This document shows positions 43,162-51,843 of a stretch of 64,000 bases of DNA, piece by piece. How positions within the stretch are numbered: the stretch's first letter is position 1; each line of letters starts with the position of its first letter. A model generated the notes under the pieces. It was not told the origin of the DNA. It saw only the letters and a program-made list of their open reading frames with translations, and did no database searches. Source of the stretch: Bradyrhizobium sp. JYMT SZCCT0428 (lineage in GTDB: Bacteria; Pseudomonadota; Alphaproteobacteria; Rhizobiales; Xanthobacteraceae). The stretch is from NCBI RefSeq assembly GCF_018131075.1, contig NZ_JAFCLS010000019.1:1-64000 (forward strand), given 5' to 3'. Position numbers and translations under genes: made by a program.

Positions 43162-43243
43162 CGTCATTGCGAGAAGCGAAGCGACGAAGCAATCCATCTT
43201 TCTTGTTATAGCTATGGATTGCTTCGCTGCGCTCGCAATGACG
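43162..43243. repeat. dispersed CGTCATTGCGAG palindrome
   Basis: CGTCATTGCGAG at the left and CTCGCAATGACG at the right form inverted ends, with GAAGCAATCCAT / ATGGATTGCTTC as inner arms. I recall this as a common bradyrhizobial repeat. It separates two membrane-protein genes on the same strand and could form a hairpin in their shared mRNA. Confidence 0.75.
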
Positions 43244-43251
43244 GTTGATAG

Positions 43252-43827
43252 TTAGACCTCGGGCAAAGCGTTGGCGGGCGGGGTGCCATATTTTGCCTTG
43301 CGGTATTCGGGATACCATTTGGTGAAATAGGCCGCGCTGTTGCGTGCGGCAAATGCGACCAGCAATCCCGACCACAGCGGCAGGCCCGGCACATAGATCA
43401 GCGCGGCATTGCCGGCCATCATCAACAGCATCGCGCCGGTCCACGCCCAGGTGATGATGTAGTTCGCCTTGATGAAGCCGGGCAGTTTCGTGGTTTCGGC
43501 ATCGACCACCTCAAGCGCATATTGCAGCGTGAAGGGTTTGCTGCCCACGATCGAGCCCAGCGTGACCAGGAATATTCCGGCATCGACGGCGAACTTGACG
43601 CCGGAGACACTCAACTGCGGATCGATCAGGGTGACGTAGCTGCCGACTGCGCCGAACACCACCACGGAGCCCGCGCCGAGAATCTTCAGCGAACGGCCGC
43701 GGGCCATGTCGTAGGCGATCACCGCGAGACAGATCACGGCGCCGGCAAACAGGCTGACCGCGGTCGAGGTTACCAGCATCAGCAGGGCGAAGGCACCGTA
43801 GGGGGCGAGGATCAGGAAGATCGTCAT
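43252..43827 (-). CDS. integral membrane protein under paired TetR-type operators
   Basis: A 191-residue protein with about five membrane segments (IFLILAPYGAFALLMLVTS, LFAGAVICLAVIAYDMARG, LGAGSVVVFGAVGSYVTLI, an IITWAWTGAMLLMMAGNAAL stretch) and a cytoplasmic C-terminus ending KWYPEYRKAKYGTP. No family named. It is first in a likely operon with the YciB-like gene. Two palindromes identical in type to those before tetR precede it, so it is probably repressed by that TetR protein. Confidence 0.75.
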   Translation of the reverse strand: MTIFLILAPYGAFALLMLVTSTAVSLFAGAVICLAVIAYDMARGRSLKILGAGSVVVFGAVGSYVTLIDPQLSVSGVKFAVDAGIFLVTLGSIVGSKPFTLQYALEVVDAETTKLPGFIKANYIITWAWTGAMLLMMAGNAALIYVPGLPLWSGLLVAFAARNSAAYFTKWYPEYRKAKYGTPPANALPEV

Positions 43828-43845
43828 GGCAGCCTCTCAGGCTTC

Positions 43846-43864
43846 ATCTTTACATCGTAAAGAT
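43846..43864. promoter_or_regulatory. TetR-type operator, site A1
   Basis: Perfect palindrome ATCTTTAC-ATC-GTAAAGAT, 19 bp upstream of the membrane-protein start. On the minus strand TTGACG (-35 candidate) lies 17 bp before TACGGT, which abuts this site; repression by blocking initiation would fit. Confidence 0.75.
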
Positions 43865-43898
43865 ACCGTAAGGGCAAGGGCGGGAGTCGTCAAGAAAA

Positions 43899-43917
43899 AT
43901 CTTTACAGTGTCAAAAT
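43899..43917. promoter_or_regulatory. TetR-type operator, site A2
   Basis: Imperfect palindrome ATCTTTAC-AGT-GTCAAAAT, 53 bp from site A1 and upstream of the -35 candidate. Flanking GTCAAGAAAA is nearly the same as at site B2. Confidence 0.65.
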
Positions 43918-43979
43918 AAATGTGTTCTGATCGAAATAATCAAATAATCCAATTGGTTATGTGGTGTTGAACGAATGGA

Positions 43980-44384
43980 CTAAAACGGCCAGAAACGCGC
44001 CAGCGCGAGAAGCGCGGCTGCAAGCAGCACAAGCAGGGTAAGCAGAATGCCACCGACCCGGCAGATCTGAAACTGCATGGTGCGAGGGCCGACATACATG
44101 CCGAGCGGATGCAGCAGCCGTGCCACCAGCAGCATTCCCATCAAGAGGTGCACCCGCGCGGTCGGCATGCCGGACATTTCCAGCAGCGCGACCAGCAACA
44201 CGATAACAGGGACGTATTCGGCAAAGTTGCCATGCGCGCGAATGGCGCTGCGCAGCTTGATGTTGTCGCCGTCGCCGAACACGACGCGATGTCCCCGCCG
44301 CAGGCGCGAGACCTGCAGGCCGAGCACGAGATACAGCAGCGCGAGAAGGGCGAGATAGAAGCCGGTGATCGTGGGTATGTGCAT
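43980..44384 (-). CDS. MAPEG-family membrane protein
   Basis: A 134-residue protein with four membrane segments. The family pattern is clear: YLVLGLQVSRLRRGHRVVFGDG, RSAIRAHGNFAEYVPVIVLL (A-H-x-N-x-x-E), and HPLGMYVG. MAPEG proteins include microsomal glutathione transferases and eicosanoid enzymes; bacterial members usually have unknown substrates. Same strand and close to the carotenoid oxygenase gene but separated from it by repeats. Confidence 0.85.
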   Translation of the reverse strand: MHIPTITGFYLALLALLYLVLGLQVSRLRRGHRVVFGDGDNIKLRSAIRAHGNFAEYVPVIVLLVALLEMSGMPTARVHLLMGMLLVARLLHPLGMYVGPRTMQFQICRVGGILLTLLVLLAAALLALARFWPF

Positions 44385-44412
44385 GTGTGTTTCCCCCGGA
44401 ATGACTCATAGC

Positions 44413-44593
44413 GTCATTCCGCGATGCGCAATAGCGCATCTGAGGGCGCGTTAGCGCGAACCCGGAATTTCGATTGTACAACCTCTCGTCATTCCGGGGC
44501 TCGCGAAGCGAGAGCCCGGAATCCATCGGGCGGCAAGTGACGTCGATGAATGGATTCCGGGCCTGCGCCCAAGTGGGCGCATCCCGGAATGAC
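44413..44593. repeat. dispersed CATTCCGG palindromic repeat, double copy
   Basis: Several nested inverted units: GTCATTCCGCGATGCGCAAT with AGCGCATC, then CGTCATTCCGGGGCTCGCG with AAGCGAGAGCCCGGAAT, then GGATTCCGGGCCTGCGCCC with AAGTGGGCGCATCCCGGAAT. Same family as 31974-32074 and 55692-55767. Lies between the ends/starts of the MAPEG and carotenoid oxygenase genes. Confidence 0.75.
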
Positions 44594-44615
44594 GAGCATG
44601 GTAGTTCGCCGCCGT

Positions 44616-46019
44616 CTACTCCGCACTCACCCAATTGCCATGGAAACCATCGGGCACGCGATGCCCGAGATGCACCAGCGCCACCGGTCCGGCTTCGACG
44701 TCTTTGGCGTTGAACACCGCCAAGTCGCTGCGGTTTTCGCGCGCGCGCCAGACCGCGGCGAGCAGCCAGCCGTCGCCCTCGGCGGCGTCTTCGCCGCGCT
44801 CGACGAACACGGCTTCGGAAATGGTGTCGCCGGCGGGCAGGTGATACTTGCCGAGCCGCTTGCCCTTGCCGTCGACATGCACGATGCCGGACAGCGCGCC
44901 GAACATCGGCAGATCAGGATTGGCGCAGGCGTACCAGCCGTGGTTGCTGGCAAGGCCCGCGCGCCGATCGTCGATGCGCGGAAATTCGCCGGTGAGATCG
45001 TCGAGATACACTTGCGTGAAGCGGTCGGTATTGCCGGAGAGATCGAAGGTCCAGCGGCAATAGCGTGCGCGCGATTTTTCAGGATCCGTCGGCGAACCGT
45101 CGGGGTGGGTGAACAGCGGCGCTTCCTCGAACTGCATCACGTCGGCGATGATGCGGCCGCCTTCCTCCCACGCGTTCATGACGTGGAACACGTAGCAGCT
45201 CTCGGCGCGGAACCAGACGATGTCTTTCGCCGAACCGGTGCGCTTCATGACGCCGACATAGGCGCCTTTCTCCGGCTCCCAGGCGTAAGGCGGCTTGCCG
45301 CGCATCGCCCGCTCCATGCTGCCGGTGATGGGCAGGATCGGAAACAGCATGTGATTTTCGGTGACGATGAAGTCGTGCACCATGCTGGCGTAGGGCGACT
45401 CAAAACGATCGAACCGCGTCACCACGCCTGACGCGTTGACCGATCCGAACGAGAGGGCAGGGGTCAGGGGTCCCGCGGCGTTATAGCCGAAGAACACCAT
45501 TTCGCCGGTGACCGGATCGATCTTGGGATGCGCCGTAAAGGGGCCTGCGATCGCGCCCTTGTAGTCGCAGTAGCCCATACGCTCCAGGGTACCCGGTTCG
45601 ATCTCGGTCGGCATATGGCCTTCTTCGAGCGCCAGCAGGCGGCCGCCGTGGAAGATGATGTTGGTGTTGGCGACGCCGCCGTCATTGGTGACATCGGCGG
45701 GCGCGCCCGGCAGCTTGCGGCCGAAGCCGCCGAACAATGCGCGGCCGGCGTCATGCTCGGCCTGCCATTTGGGGGTACGGACCCAGCGGTTGCGATAGCT
45801 GGCGCGGCCGTTCTCGAGATGGAAGGCGTGCAGCATGCCGTCGCCGACGAACCAGTGCGCGCCGGGCGCCTCGAATTGCGGGTTGGGGCCGTTGCGATAG
45901 AGCGTGCCGTTGAGCTCGCGCGGCAATTCGCCGGTCACCTTCAGGAACGGCGCGTCGCATTCCATCGGTATCGGCGCCAGATTGGTCCGCGCCGCGTTGG
46001 TCGCCACTTGATCGAGCAT
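44616..46019 (-). CDS. carotenoid oxygenase family protein
   Basis: A 467-residue non-heme iron dioxygenase of the carotenoid/stilbene cleavage family. Family marks: LNGTLYRNGPNP near residue 40, HWFVGDGMLHAF, and the four iron-binding histidines plausibly in FTAHPKID, SMVHDFIVTENH, YVFHVMNAWEEG and the final DGFHGNWV. Substrate could be an apocarotenoid or a lignin-derived stilbene; sequence does not tell. Its promoter carries the same operator pair as the membrane-gene operon and is shared with the divergent tetR gene, so induction by the TetR ligand is likely. Confidence 0.9.
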   Translation of the reverse strand: MLDQVATNAARTNLAPIPMECDAPFLKVTGELPRELNGTLYRNGPNPQFEAPGAHWFVGDGMLHAFHLENGRASYRNRWVRTPKWQAEHDAGRALFGGFGRKLPGAPADVTNDGGVANTNIIFHGGRLLALEEGHMPTEIEPGTLERMGYCDYKGAIAGPFTAHPKIDPVTGEMVFFGYNAAGPLTPALSFGSVNASGVVTRFDRFESPYASMVHDFIVTENHMLFPILPITGSMERAMRGKPPYAWEPEKGAYVGVMKRTGSAKDIVWFRAESCYVFHVMNAWEEGGRIIADVMQFEEAPLFTHPDGSPTDPEKSRARYCRWTFDLSGNTDRFTQVYLDDLTGEFPRIDDRRAGLASNHGWYACANPDLPMFGALSGIVHVDGKGKRLGKYHLPAGDTISEAVFVERGEDAAEGDGWLLAAVWRARENRSDLAVFNAKDVEAGPVALVHLGHRVPDGFHGNWVSAE

Positions 46020-46039
46020 CGTCGCTTCCTCCCGGCTTG

Positions 46040-46058
46040 ATCTTTACAACGTAAAGAT
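46040..46058. promoter_or_regulatory. TetR-type operator, site B1
   Basis: Perfect palindrome ATCTTTAC-AAC-GTAAAGAT, 21 bp upstream of the carotenoid oxygenase start. On the minus strand TTGACG is followed 17 bp later by TAGCCA at the edge of this site. Confidence 0.75.
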
Positions 46059-46093
46059 ATGGCTACAGGGCATGCCAGCCATCGTCAAGCAAA

Positions 46094-46112
46094 ATCTTTA
46101 CAGTGTAAAAAT
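46094..46112. promoter_or_regulatory. TetR-type operator, site B2 (overlaps tetR promoter)
   Basis: ATCTTTAC-AGT-GTAAAAAT, 54 bp from B1. On the plus strand TTTACA at 46097-46102 inside it and TATAAG at 46119-46124, 16 bp apart, make a good promoter for tetR, so autoregulation is likely. Confidence 0.72.
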
Positions 46113-46142
46113 TGCGGCTATAAGGATCCGCAAGGGGTTCAG

Positions 46143-46871
46143 ATGGCCAAAACATCGAGAGAAAACAAAGTGGTCCGCACCGTCGCGCGGACCCGTAAGC
46201 CGGCGAGGGCGGCTGCCGAACGGCCCGCCGTGCGGCGGCGCAAATCGTCAGGCGATACCCCCTATCATCATGGCGACCTTCGCGAGGCCCTGCTGCAGGC
46301 GGCCGAGCGGGTGCTGGAGCGCGACGGGCTGGCAGGGCTGACGCTGCGCGCGGTGGCGCGCGAGGCCGGCGTCTCGCATGCCGCGCCGACCCATCATTTC
46401 GGCGATCTCACCGGCCTCGTCAGCGAACTCGCGGCGATCGGCTTTCGGATGTTCAACGAGGCCATGAACGCCGCCGGCAACAGCGAGACGCTGCCGATCA
46501 TGAAGGGGCTGGCAAGCGCCAAAGCCTACGTCGCCTATGCGCAGGCGCATCCCGGCATGTACGGCGTGATGTTCCGCAGCGCACGGCTGGATTATTCGCG
46601 CCCCTCGCTGCATGAGGCCTCCGATGCCGCGTTCGCAGGGCTGACCCGCGGTGTCGGCGCCAGCCGGCACGAGCAGATTCCACAGGATGGGCTCGCGCTG
46701 GATCAGGCCGCCGCCATCGCGCGTGCGTGGTCGCTGGTGCATGGTTTTACCACGCTGCTGCTTGACGGCCGGCTCACCGGCATTCTGGAGCGGTTGCCCG
46801 AGGGGACGTCGGCCGACAAGCTGCTGGACGCGATGCTGCGCGGGGCCGTGCCCCGCCCGCCGGGGGCCTAG
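46143..46871 (+). CDS. TetR/AcrR-family transcriptional regulator
   Basis: A 242-residue regulator from the ATG at 46143 (AAGGGG upstream). A basic N-terminal extension (about 35 residues, Lys/Arg-rich) precedes the TetR HTH: YHHGDLREALLQAAERVLER, then LTLRAVAREAGVSHAAPTHH, the recognition helix. The C-terminal ligand domain resembles the TetR_C_33/WHG type (AYVAYAQAHPGMYGVMFRS). Four palindromes at two promoters, including its own, are its probable targets. The ligand may relate to the carotenoid oxygenase substrate; inference. Confidence 0.9.
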   Translation: MAKTSRENKVVRTVARTRKPARAAAERPAVRRRKSSGDTPYHHGDLREALLQAAERVLERDGLAGLTLRAVAREAGVSHAAPTHHFGDLTGLVSELAAIGFRMFNEAMNAAGNSETLPIMKGLASAKAYVAYAQAHPGMYGVMFRSARLDYSRPSLHEASDAAFAGLTRGVGASRHEQIPQDGLALDQAAAIARAWSLVHGFTTLLLDGRLTGILERLPEGTSADKLLDAMLRGAVPRPPGA

Positions 46872-46998
46872 GTGGCAGCATACCAGCTATCGGGCATGTG
46901 ACTTCCGCGTGACTTCCCGCAGGTCGGCGCTCTATAAGGTGCGCCTTAAATCGTTTCTAATATCGACCGAACGCCCCCCTGCCGGGAAGGAACTAGCC

Positions 46999-48867
46999 GT
47001 GACAGACTCCAAAGCCGTCCTCATCGATCGCCATCCCGGCCGCACGGCCCAGACCATCGGGATCGCGCGCGTGCTTGGCGCCGACGAGGACCTGATCCAC
47101 GAGCCGTCGGTCGGCGTGGTCGGCACCAAGGGCGACAGCCAGTGCTACATAGGGGTGATGGCGAAGGTCGATGCGATCCATGCCAGCCTCAAGAGCCATG
47201 TCGGCAAGGGCGCCGGCCAGATGAAGCTGCGGCTGGTGCAACCGGAATACACCATCGCCACCTCGGACGGCATCCGCAACGGCACGCGCGAAATGCGCTA
47301 CTCGCTGATCGGGCGCGAAGTGACGCACGATGCGCTCTGCGAGCATCTGGAGGCCACCGGGCTGCTCGGCACCATCGCTGTCGTCGCCTGCGACAAGCCG
47401 CCGGTCGGCACGCTGGCCGCGCTGCTCGAGCACAATCAGCCCGCGATCATCATGTCCGACGGCGCGATCCATCCCGGCACCGATCCGAACACCGGCGAGA
47501 AGCTCGACATCGTCAGCGCCTACCAGGTCGCCGGCAACCCCGATGCGGAATACCGCCACCACATCGCCTGCCACGCCTGTCCCGGCTACGGCAGCTGCGG
47601 CGGCATGTTCACCTACAACACCATGCAGACCTTCATCGGCGTCGTCGGCATGCAGCCGCTGCACATGGTAGCGCCGCCGTCCGACGATCCGCGCCGCCTC
47701 ATGGAGTTTCCGGATCAACTGGTCGGCTACCTCGCGCAGATGATCGCGAAGGGCCTCAAGCCGCGCGACATCGTGGTCCGCGACGCGATCCGCAACGCCG
47801 TGATCGTCGCGATGGCGATCGGCGGCTCCACCAACGTCACGCTGCACGCGCCGGAGATCGCGCGCGCCGCAGGCTTCGCCGACTTCTGGAAAGAGGTCAT
47901 GACGCCGGCCGAGTTCAATCATCTGTCGCAATACGTCGTGCCTGTCCTCACCGACGCCCGGCCGTACGGCAAATATTCGATGGTCGATATCGACCGCGTC
48001 GGCGGCGTGCAGGTGATCGTCCGTGAATTGCTGGAGGCCGGACTGCTCAACGGCGACGTGATGACCTGCACCGGCGAAACGCTGGCCGAACAGGTCAAGC
48101 GCCTCGAAACCAAGCCCGCCGACGGCACTGTCATCTACACCGTTGCTAAGCCCTACAAGCCGACCGGGGGCCTGCGCGTTCTCGGCGGCAATCTGTCGCC
48201 GGAATTCTCGGCGATCCTTAAATTGGCCGGTGTCGAAGGCGGGCTGGAAAACAATCTGTTCCGCGGCCGAGCGCGCGTGTTCGAAGGCGAGCGGGGACTG
48301 CTCGAGGCGCTCGACAAGACGCCCGACCTTTTCCAGAACAACGACATGATCATCGTGCGCTACGAGGGTCCGAGCGGCGCGCCCGGCATGCCGGAAATGC
48401 TCGATCCCACCTCGCGCATCACCACGCTGTGCCGCGAGCGCGGCATCGTGGTGGCGCTGATGACCGATGCGCGGTTCTCCGGCGGATCGGTCGGCCTCGT
48501 CATCGGCCATGTCGGCCCCGAAGCCGGCCTCGGCGGCCCCATCGCCTTCGTCGAGGACGGCGACGAGATCATCGCCGATCTCAACAAGAACGAACTCAAC
48601 TGCACGGCGCTGGCGGATCCGGCCGTTTTGAAGGCGCGCAAGGCAGCCTGGGACAAGGTGGTGGCAGCCAATGGCGGCCTGCACCCGAACTGCGGCGTCG
48701 CCGACACCCGCCTGTTGCACCGCGCGCGGCTCTCTGCCGTGCCGGCGACCCGCGGCGGCGGCCTGCACCCCAACCGCGAGGTCTGGGTCCGCGAGCAGCG
48801 CGAGGCGACGCGGTCGGGCTTCGTGCCGAAGAACAAGCACCGGCCGGACGCCGCAAAGGCGTTTTAG
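46999..48867 (+). CDS. IlvD/Edd-family dehydratase
   Basis: Removes water from a sugar acid or dihydroxy acid using an Fe-S cluster. The start is GTG at 46999, after GGGAAGGA, giving 622 residues. Cluster cysteines are in VVACDKPPVGT and CHACPGYGSCGGMFTYNTMQ; the C-terminal part has MTDARFSGGSVGLVIGHVGPE and GGPIAFVEDGDEI. The N-terminus (HPGRTAQTIGIARVLGADED) differs from classical biosynthetic IlvD, and no ilv genes are nearby, so a catabolic aldonate dehydratase is as likely as dihydroxy-acid dehydratase. Confidence 0.88.
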   Translation: MTDSKAVLIDRHPGRTAQTIGIARVLGADEDLIHEPSVGVVGTKGDSQCYIGVMAKVDAIHASLKSHVGKGAGQMKLRLVQPEYTIATSDGIRNGTREMRYSLIGREVTHDALCEHLEATGLLGTIAVVACDKPPVGTLAALLEHNQPAIIMSDGAIHPGTDPNTGEKLDIVSAYQVAGNPDAEYRHHIACHACPGYGSCGGMFTYNTMQTFIGVVGMQPLHMVAPPSDDPRRLMEFPDQLVGYLAQMIAKGLKPRDIVVRDAIRNAVIVAMAIGGSTNVTLHAPEIARAAGFADFWKEVMTPAEFNHLSQYVVPVLTDARPYGKYSMVDIDRVGGVQVIVRELLEAGLLNGDVMTCTGETLAEQVKRLETKPADGTVIYTVAKPYKPTGGLRVLGGNLSPEFSAILKLAGVEGGLENNLFRGRARVFEGERGLLEALDKTPDLFQNNDMIIVRYEGPSGAPGMPEMLDPTSRITTLCRERGIVVALMTDARFSGGSVGLVIGHVGPEAGLGGPIAFVEDGDEIIADLNKNELNCTALADPAVLKARKAAWDKVVAANGGLHPNCGVADTRLLHRARLSAVPATRGGGLHPNREVWVREQREATRSGFVPKNKHRPDAAKAF

Positions 48868-48944
48868 CAAGCGGCCGGCTGGATCTGGCATCGACGGAGC
48901 AGTTGCAGCAAGTACTGCATCGCTTCGCGGCGACAACGAGCGCG

Positions 48945-49577
48945 TCAGTTCGGACAGGGTTGTCCCGCGGCTCCCCACAGAGCCATGTCTTTGACATGGT
49001 CCTCGAAGGTACCTGGTGGCGTGGAACGGCCTGCCCCGGGGTGCCACCCCCGAGGGATGAAGCCGCTCAACGATGCATCGTGCCGCAAGTGTTCAAGGAG
49101 ACCAACGGCGTCCCGACCGCCATTGCGTTTGGGATCCTTCAGCTGCGCACAAATCTCGGCGCCACTCTTGCCGAACCAGATGAACGCGACCGGGGCAAGT
49201 TGCCAGTCAATGCCGGCGCGCAACGGCGCCGGTGCGGGATCGTTCGGCAGGGTGGAGGTCATGTGACATGTCGAGCAAGGGATTGTCTCGGCCCCGATGC
49301 GGCTCGCTCCGCCTTGAATATTCATGCCGTGCACCCGGGTCCTGTTTTCGCCTGCCGGCGTCCACATCGGTATGGCCTTGGCGTCGACATGGCAGTTGGC
49401 ACAACGTGGATGTGTGACAACTGCTTCAATCCTCTTCCAGGCTTCCAGCCCCTCGGCACGGCTGACGCTGCCCGCCGGCAGTACGTCCTTGGCGGCCTCG
49501 TCTTTGGCCACGACAATTCCCGTGAGGGCCAGGACTGAAGAAGCAGCGAACGCGACCGCGATCAGAGATGTTTTCAT
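48945..49577 (-). CDS. di-heme cytochrome subunit of Mo hydroxylase operon
   Basis: A 210-residue exported protein (signal SLIAVAFAASSVLALTGIVVA). Two heme-attachment motifs, CANCH near residue 59-63 and CSTCH near 102-106. Third gene of the operon after the 2Fe-2S and molybdenum subunits, 9 bp beyond the latter. It likely carries electrons from the hydroxylase to the respiratory chain, as in isoquinoline-1-oxidoreductase-like and aldehyde-oxidising systems. Axial ligands were not assigned. Confidence 0.85.
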   Translation of the reverse strand: MKTSLIAVAFAASSVLALTGIVVAKDEAAKDVLPAGSVSRAEGLEAWKRIEAVVTHPRCANCHVDAKAIPMWTPAGENRTRVHGMNIQGGASRIGAETIPCSTCHMTSTLPNDPAPAPLRAGIDWQLAPVAFIWFGKSGAEICAQLKDPKRNGGRDAVGLLEHLRHDASLSGFIPRGWHPGAGRSTPPGTFEDHVKDMALWGAAGQPCPN

Positions 49578-49586
49578 GGCTCGCCC

Positions 49587-51842
49587 TCAAACAAAATCGA
49601 TGAACTTGTTGAAGGGCATTTCGCGGATACGCTTTCCCGTTGCCGCGAATATCGCGTTGGCTAGCGCGGGAGCGGCGGGAGGAACAGGCGGCTCCCCGAC
49701 ACCTCTCACTTTGGGATCGTTCTCAAGCCCACGAACTTCGATAACCGGGCACTGGTAGATCCGCATGGCTTCATGGTGGTGGTAGTTGGTCTGCTGTACC
49801 GCGCCCTTTGCGTAAGTGAGTTCGCAATTGATCGCGTGACCGAGCCCCCAGACGACCCCTCCCTGCACCTGGTTCTCGAAGTTGACGGGATCGACGACCT
49901 TGCCGACATCGACCGCGACCCAGACCTTGTCGATCCTGATGCCTCTGTCCGTAGCTGTCACTTCGACGACTTCGGCCGTCGGTGTCCCAAAAGATTCGAC
50001 GAACGCGACGCCCCGTCCTCTGCCGTTACCAAGCGGTCCCTTCCAATCCGACATCTGCGCGACCGTTTCCAGCACCTTGCGGTAGGTCGGAACGGTGCAC
50101 ATCTCGATGCGCGCCTTCATTGGATCAAGGCCTGCCGCATGGATCAGTTCGTCGATGAAGCTTTCGGTGAAGAAACCGGCGGTCGAGGCGCCGACGGAGC
50201 GCCACGTGGTGCATGGCGACAGCCCCTGCGCTTCATAGCTGGTGGCCCGGAAATTCGGGATGTCGTAATAGACGTTCCACAGCCCGGCGGCCAATTGCGC
50301 ATCGGGATCCTTTGAGGGGGTGCCCGTACGTTCGAGCAGCCCCTTTAGCGGCGCAGTCGATACCGATTGCAGGTCGGCCGCCACGATCTTGCCGTTCTTG
50401 ACGCTGCCTTTGTGCCGGGCGATTGAAATCTGTCGCGGAATATCCTGGAGAAAGTCTTCCTCGCGCGAAAACACCAGCTTGATCGGCGTGCCGCGCATCT
50501 GGTTTGCGATCTCGGCCAGCACACGGATGTTCTCGTATTCGAGACGGTGGCCAAAACTTCCACCGGCCCATTGATTGTGAAAGGTCACCTGTTCCGGTTT
50601 GAGGCCGATCGCCGTCGCCGCGATCGACTGCACGGCCTGCGGGCTCTGGTGGCCGACCCAGATTTCCATCCCCTTGTCGGTGACGATGGCGATCCCGTTG
50701 AGCGGCTCGAGCGGCTGATGTGCGACATAGGGTGCGCGATACTCCGCCTGGACCGGCGTGCCGTCCTTCAACCCGGCGTCGATATCGCCGATCTTCCGCC
50801 ACTCCTTGCCGAGGAATTCCGGCTTGAACGACGCTTCCAGAACCTTCCAATGGTCGGCCTGCTCGGCGGGATAGGCCGAGGGCGCCCACTGGCAGTCGAT
50901 CGCGTCGACCGCCTGCATCGCGTACCAGCTGTTGGTCGCGATGACAGCAACGCCGTTCTTGATTTCGAGGATCTTTTTGACCCCCGTCATCGATTGCGCC
51001 TTGCTTGCATTGTACGACTTCATAGGCTGACCCTTGTTGGGGTTCAGCTTGACGGAGGCGAACATCATGCCGTCCATTTTCAGATCGATGCCGAACTTCA
51101 GCTCGCCCATGACCTTCGGACGAACATCGAGCCGCATCATCGGCTTGCCCACCATTCGCCATGTCGACGGGTCGCGCGGCTTGACGTCCAGCACCGGCGC
51201 AATCTTCGCGGCTTCCGCCGCGAGGTCGACATAGGCAATCTTGCTGCCGTTAGGCAGGATCACGTGGCCGGATTGGGTGCGGATGTCGGCGATAGGAATG
51301 CCCGAACGCTTGGCGGCCGCGGCCTTCAGCGTCTCACGCGCGACCGCGCCAGCGACGCGCAACTTTTCGTAAGTGTCAGGAATCGTGCTCGACCCGCCCG
51401 TCATCTGCAAGCCGGTCTTCCTGAGATATTCCAGCGTGGCAGCGCGGGCTGCTTCGGCGGCCGGGCTTTGGTCAGCCGCCACGAACGGCGCAAACTCATC
51501 CGCGAAGCCGGAGTTGAAGTAGGCGGGACTGGGGCCTGCGAACCGGATCTCGAACTGACCGGGATCGAGGTCCATCTCTTCGGCGATCAGGATCGGCTGC
51601 ACGGAGCCGACGCCCTGACCGATGTCGGCGTGCTGTGCGATGAGCGTGATTTTCTGCGGGCTGATCTCGACCCAGGGATTGAAGGTCACGGCGTTGGGCC
51701 CGAGGCCGGCGGCCAATGGATTGCTATTGGCGGTCGTGGCGGCCTGTTCGGCATGACTGGAGGAACCGAAAGCGATGCCGCCGGCTACAGCGGCGGAGCC
51801 CACGATGAAAGCGCGACGAGAGAGGTTCTGCATGACGCCCAT
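49587..51842 (-). CDS. molybdopterin-binding subunit, isoquinoline 1-oxidoreductase/aldehyde oxidase type
   Basis: A large xanthine-oxidase-family catalytic subunit of about 751 residues with a Tat signal (NLSRRAFIVGSAAVAGGIAF), so the enzyme is periplasmic. Features: IAQHADIGQGVGSVQPILIA, YRAPYVAHQPLEPLNGIA, GGSFGHRLEYENIRVLAEIA (quoted), WRSVGASTAGFFTESFIDEL, and the C-terminal KVRGVGEPPVPPAAPALANA containing the catalytic Glu of GxGE. The start at 51842 lies just after the upstream stop; ATG 51833 is an alternative. The substrate, an N-heterocycle or aldehyde, is not readable. Confidence 0.92.
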   Translation of the reverse strand: MGVMQNLSRRAFIVGSAAVAGGIAFGSSSHAEQAATTANSNPLAAGLGPNAVTFNPWVEISPQKITLIAQHADIGQGVGSVQPILIAEEMDLDPGQFEIRFAGPSPAYFNSGFADEFAPFVAADQSPAAEAARAATLEYLRKTGLQMTGGSSTIPDTYEKLRVAGAVARETLKAAAAKRSGIPIADIRTQSGHVILPNGSKIAYVDLAAEAAKIAPVLDVKPRDPSTWRMVGKPMMRLDVRPKVMGELKFGIDLKMDGMMFASVKLNPNKGQPMKSYNASKAQSMTGVKKILEIKNGVAVIATNSWYAMQAVDAIDCQWAPSAYPAEQADHWKVLEASFKPEFLGKEWRKIGDIDAGLKDGTPVQAEYRAPYVAHQPLEPLNGIAIVTDKGMEIWVGHQSPQAVQSIAATAIGLKPEQVTFHNQWAGGSFGHRLEYENIRVLAEIANQMRGTPIKLVFSREEDFLQDIPRQISIARHKGSVKNGKIVAADLQSVSTAPLKGLLERTGTPSKDPDAQLAAGLWNVYYDIPNFRATSYEAQGLSPCTTWRSVGASTAGFFTESFIDELIHAAGLDPMKARIEMCTVPTYRKVLETVAQMSDWKGPLGNGRGRGVAFVESFGTPTAEVVEVTATDRGIRIDKVWVAVDVGKVVDPVNFENQVQGGVVWGLGHAINCELTYAKGAVQQTNYHHHEAMRIYQCPVIEVRGLENDPKVRGVGEPPVPPAAPALANAIFAATGKRIREMPFNKFIDFV

Positions 51843-51843
51843 G

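Noticed and set aside
42582..43827. Complete carotenoid biosynthesis cluster near the cleavage oxygenase
   Set aside because: No crt-type genes are present; neighbours are membrane proteins only.
46993..49047. 684-residue minus-strand frame opposite the dehydratase
   Set aside because: Shadow frame; the plus strand has the IlvD/Edd cysteine motifs.
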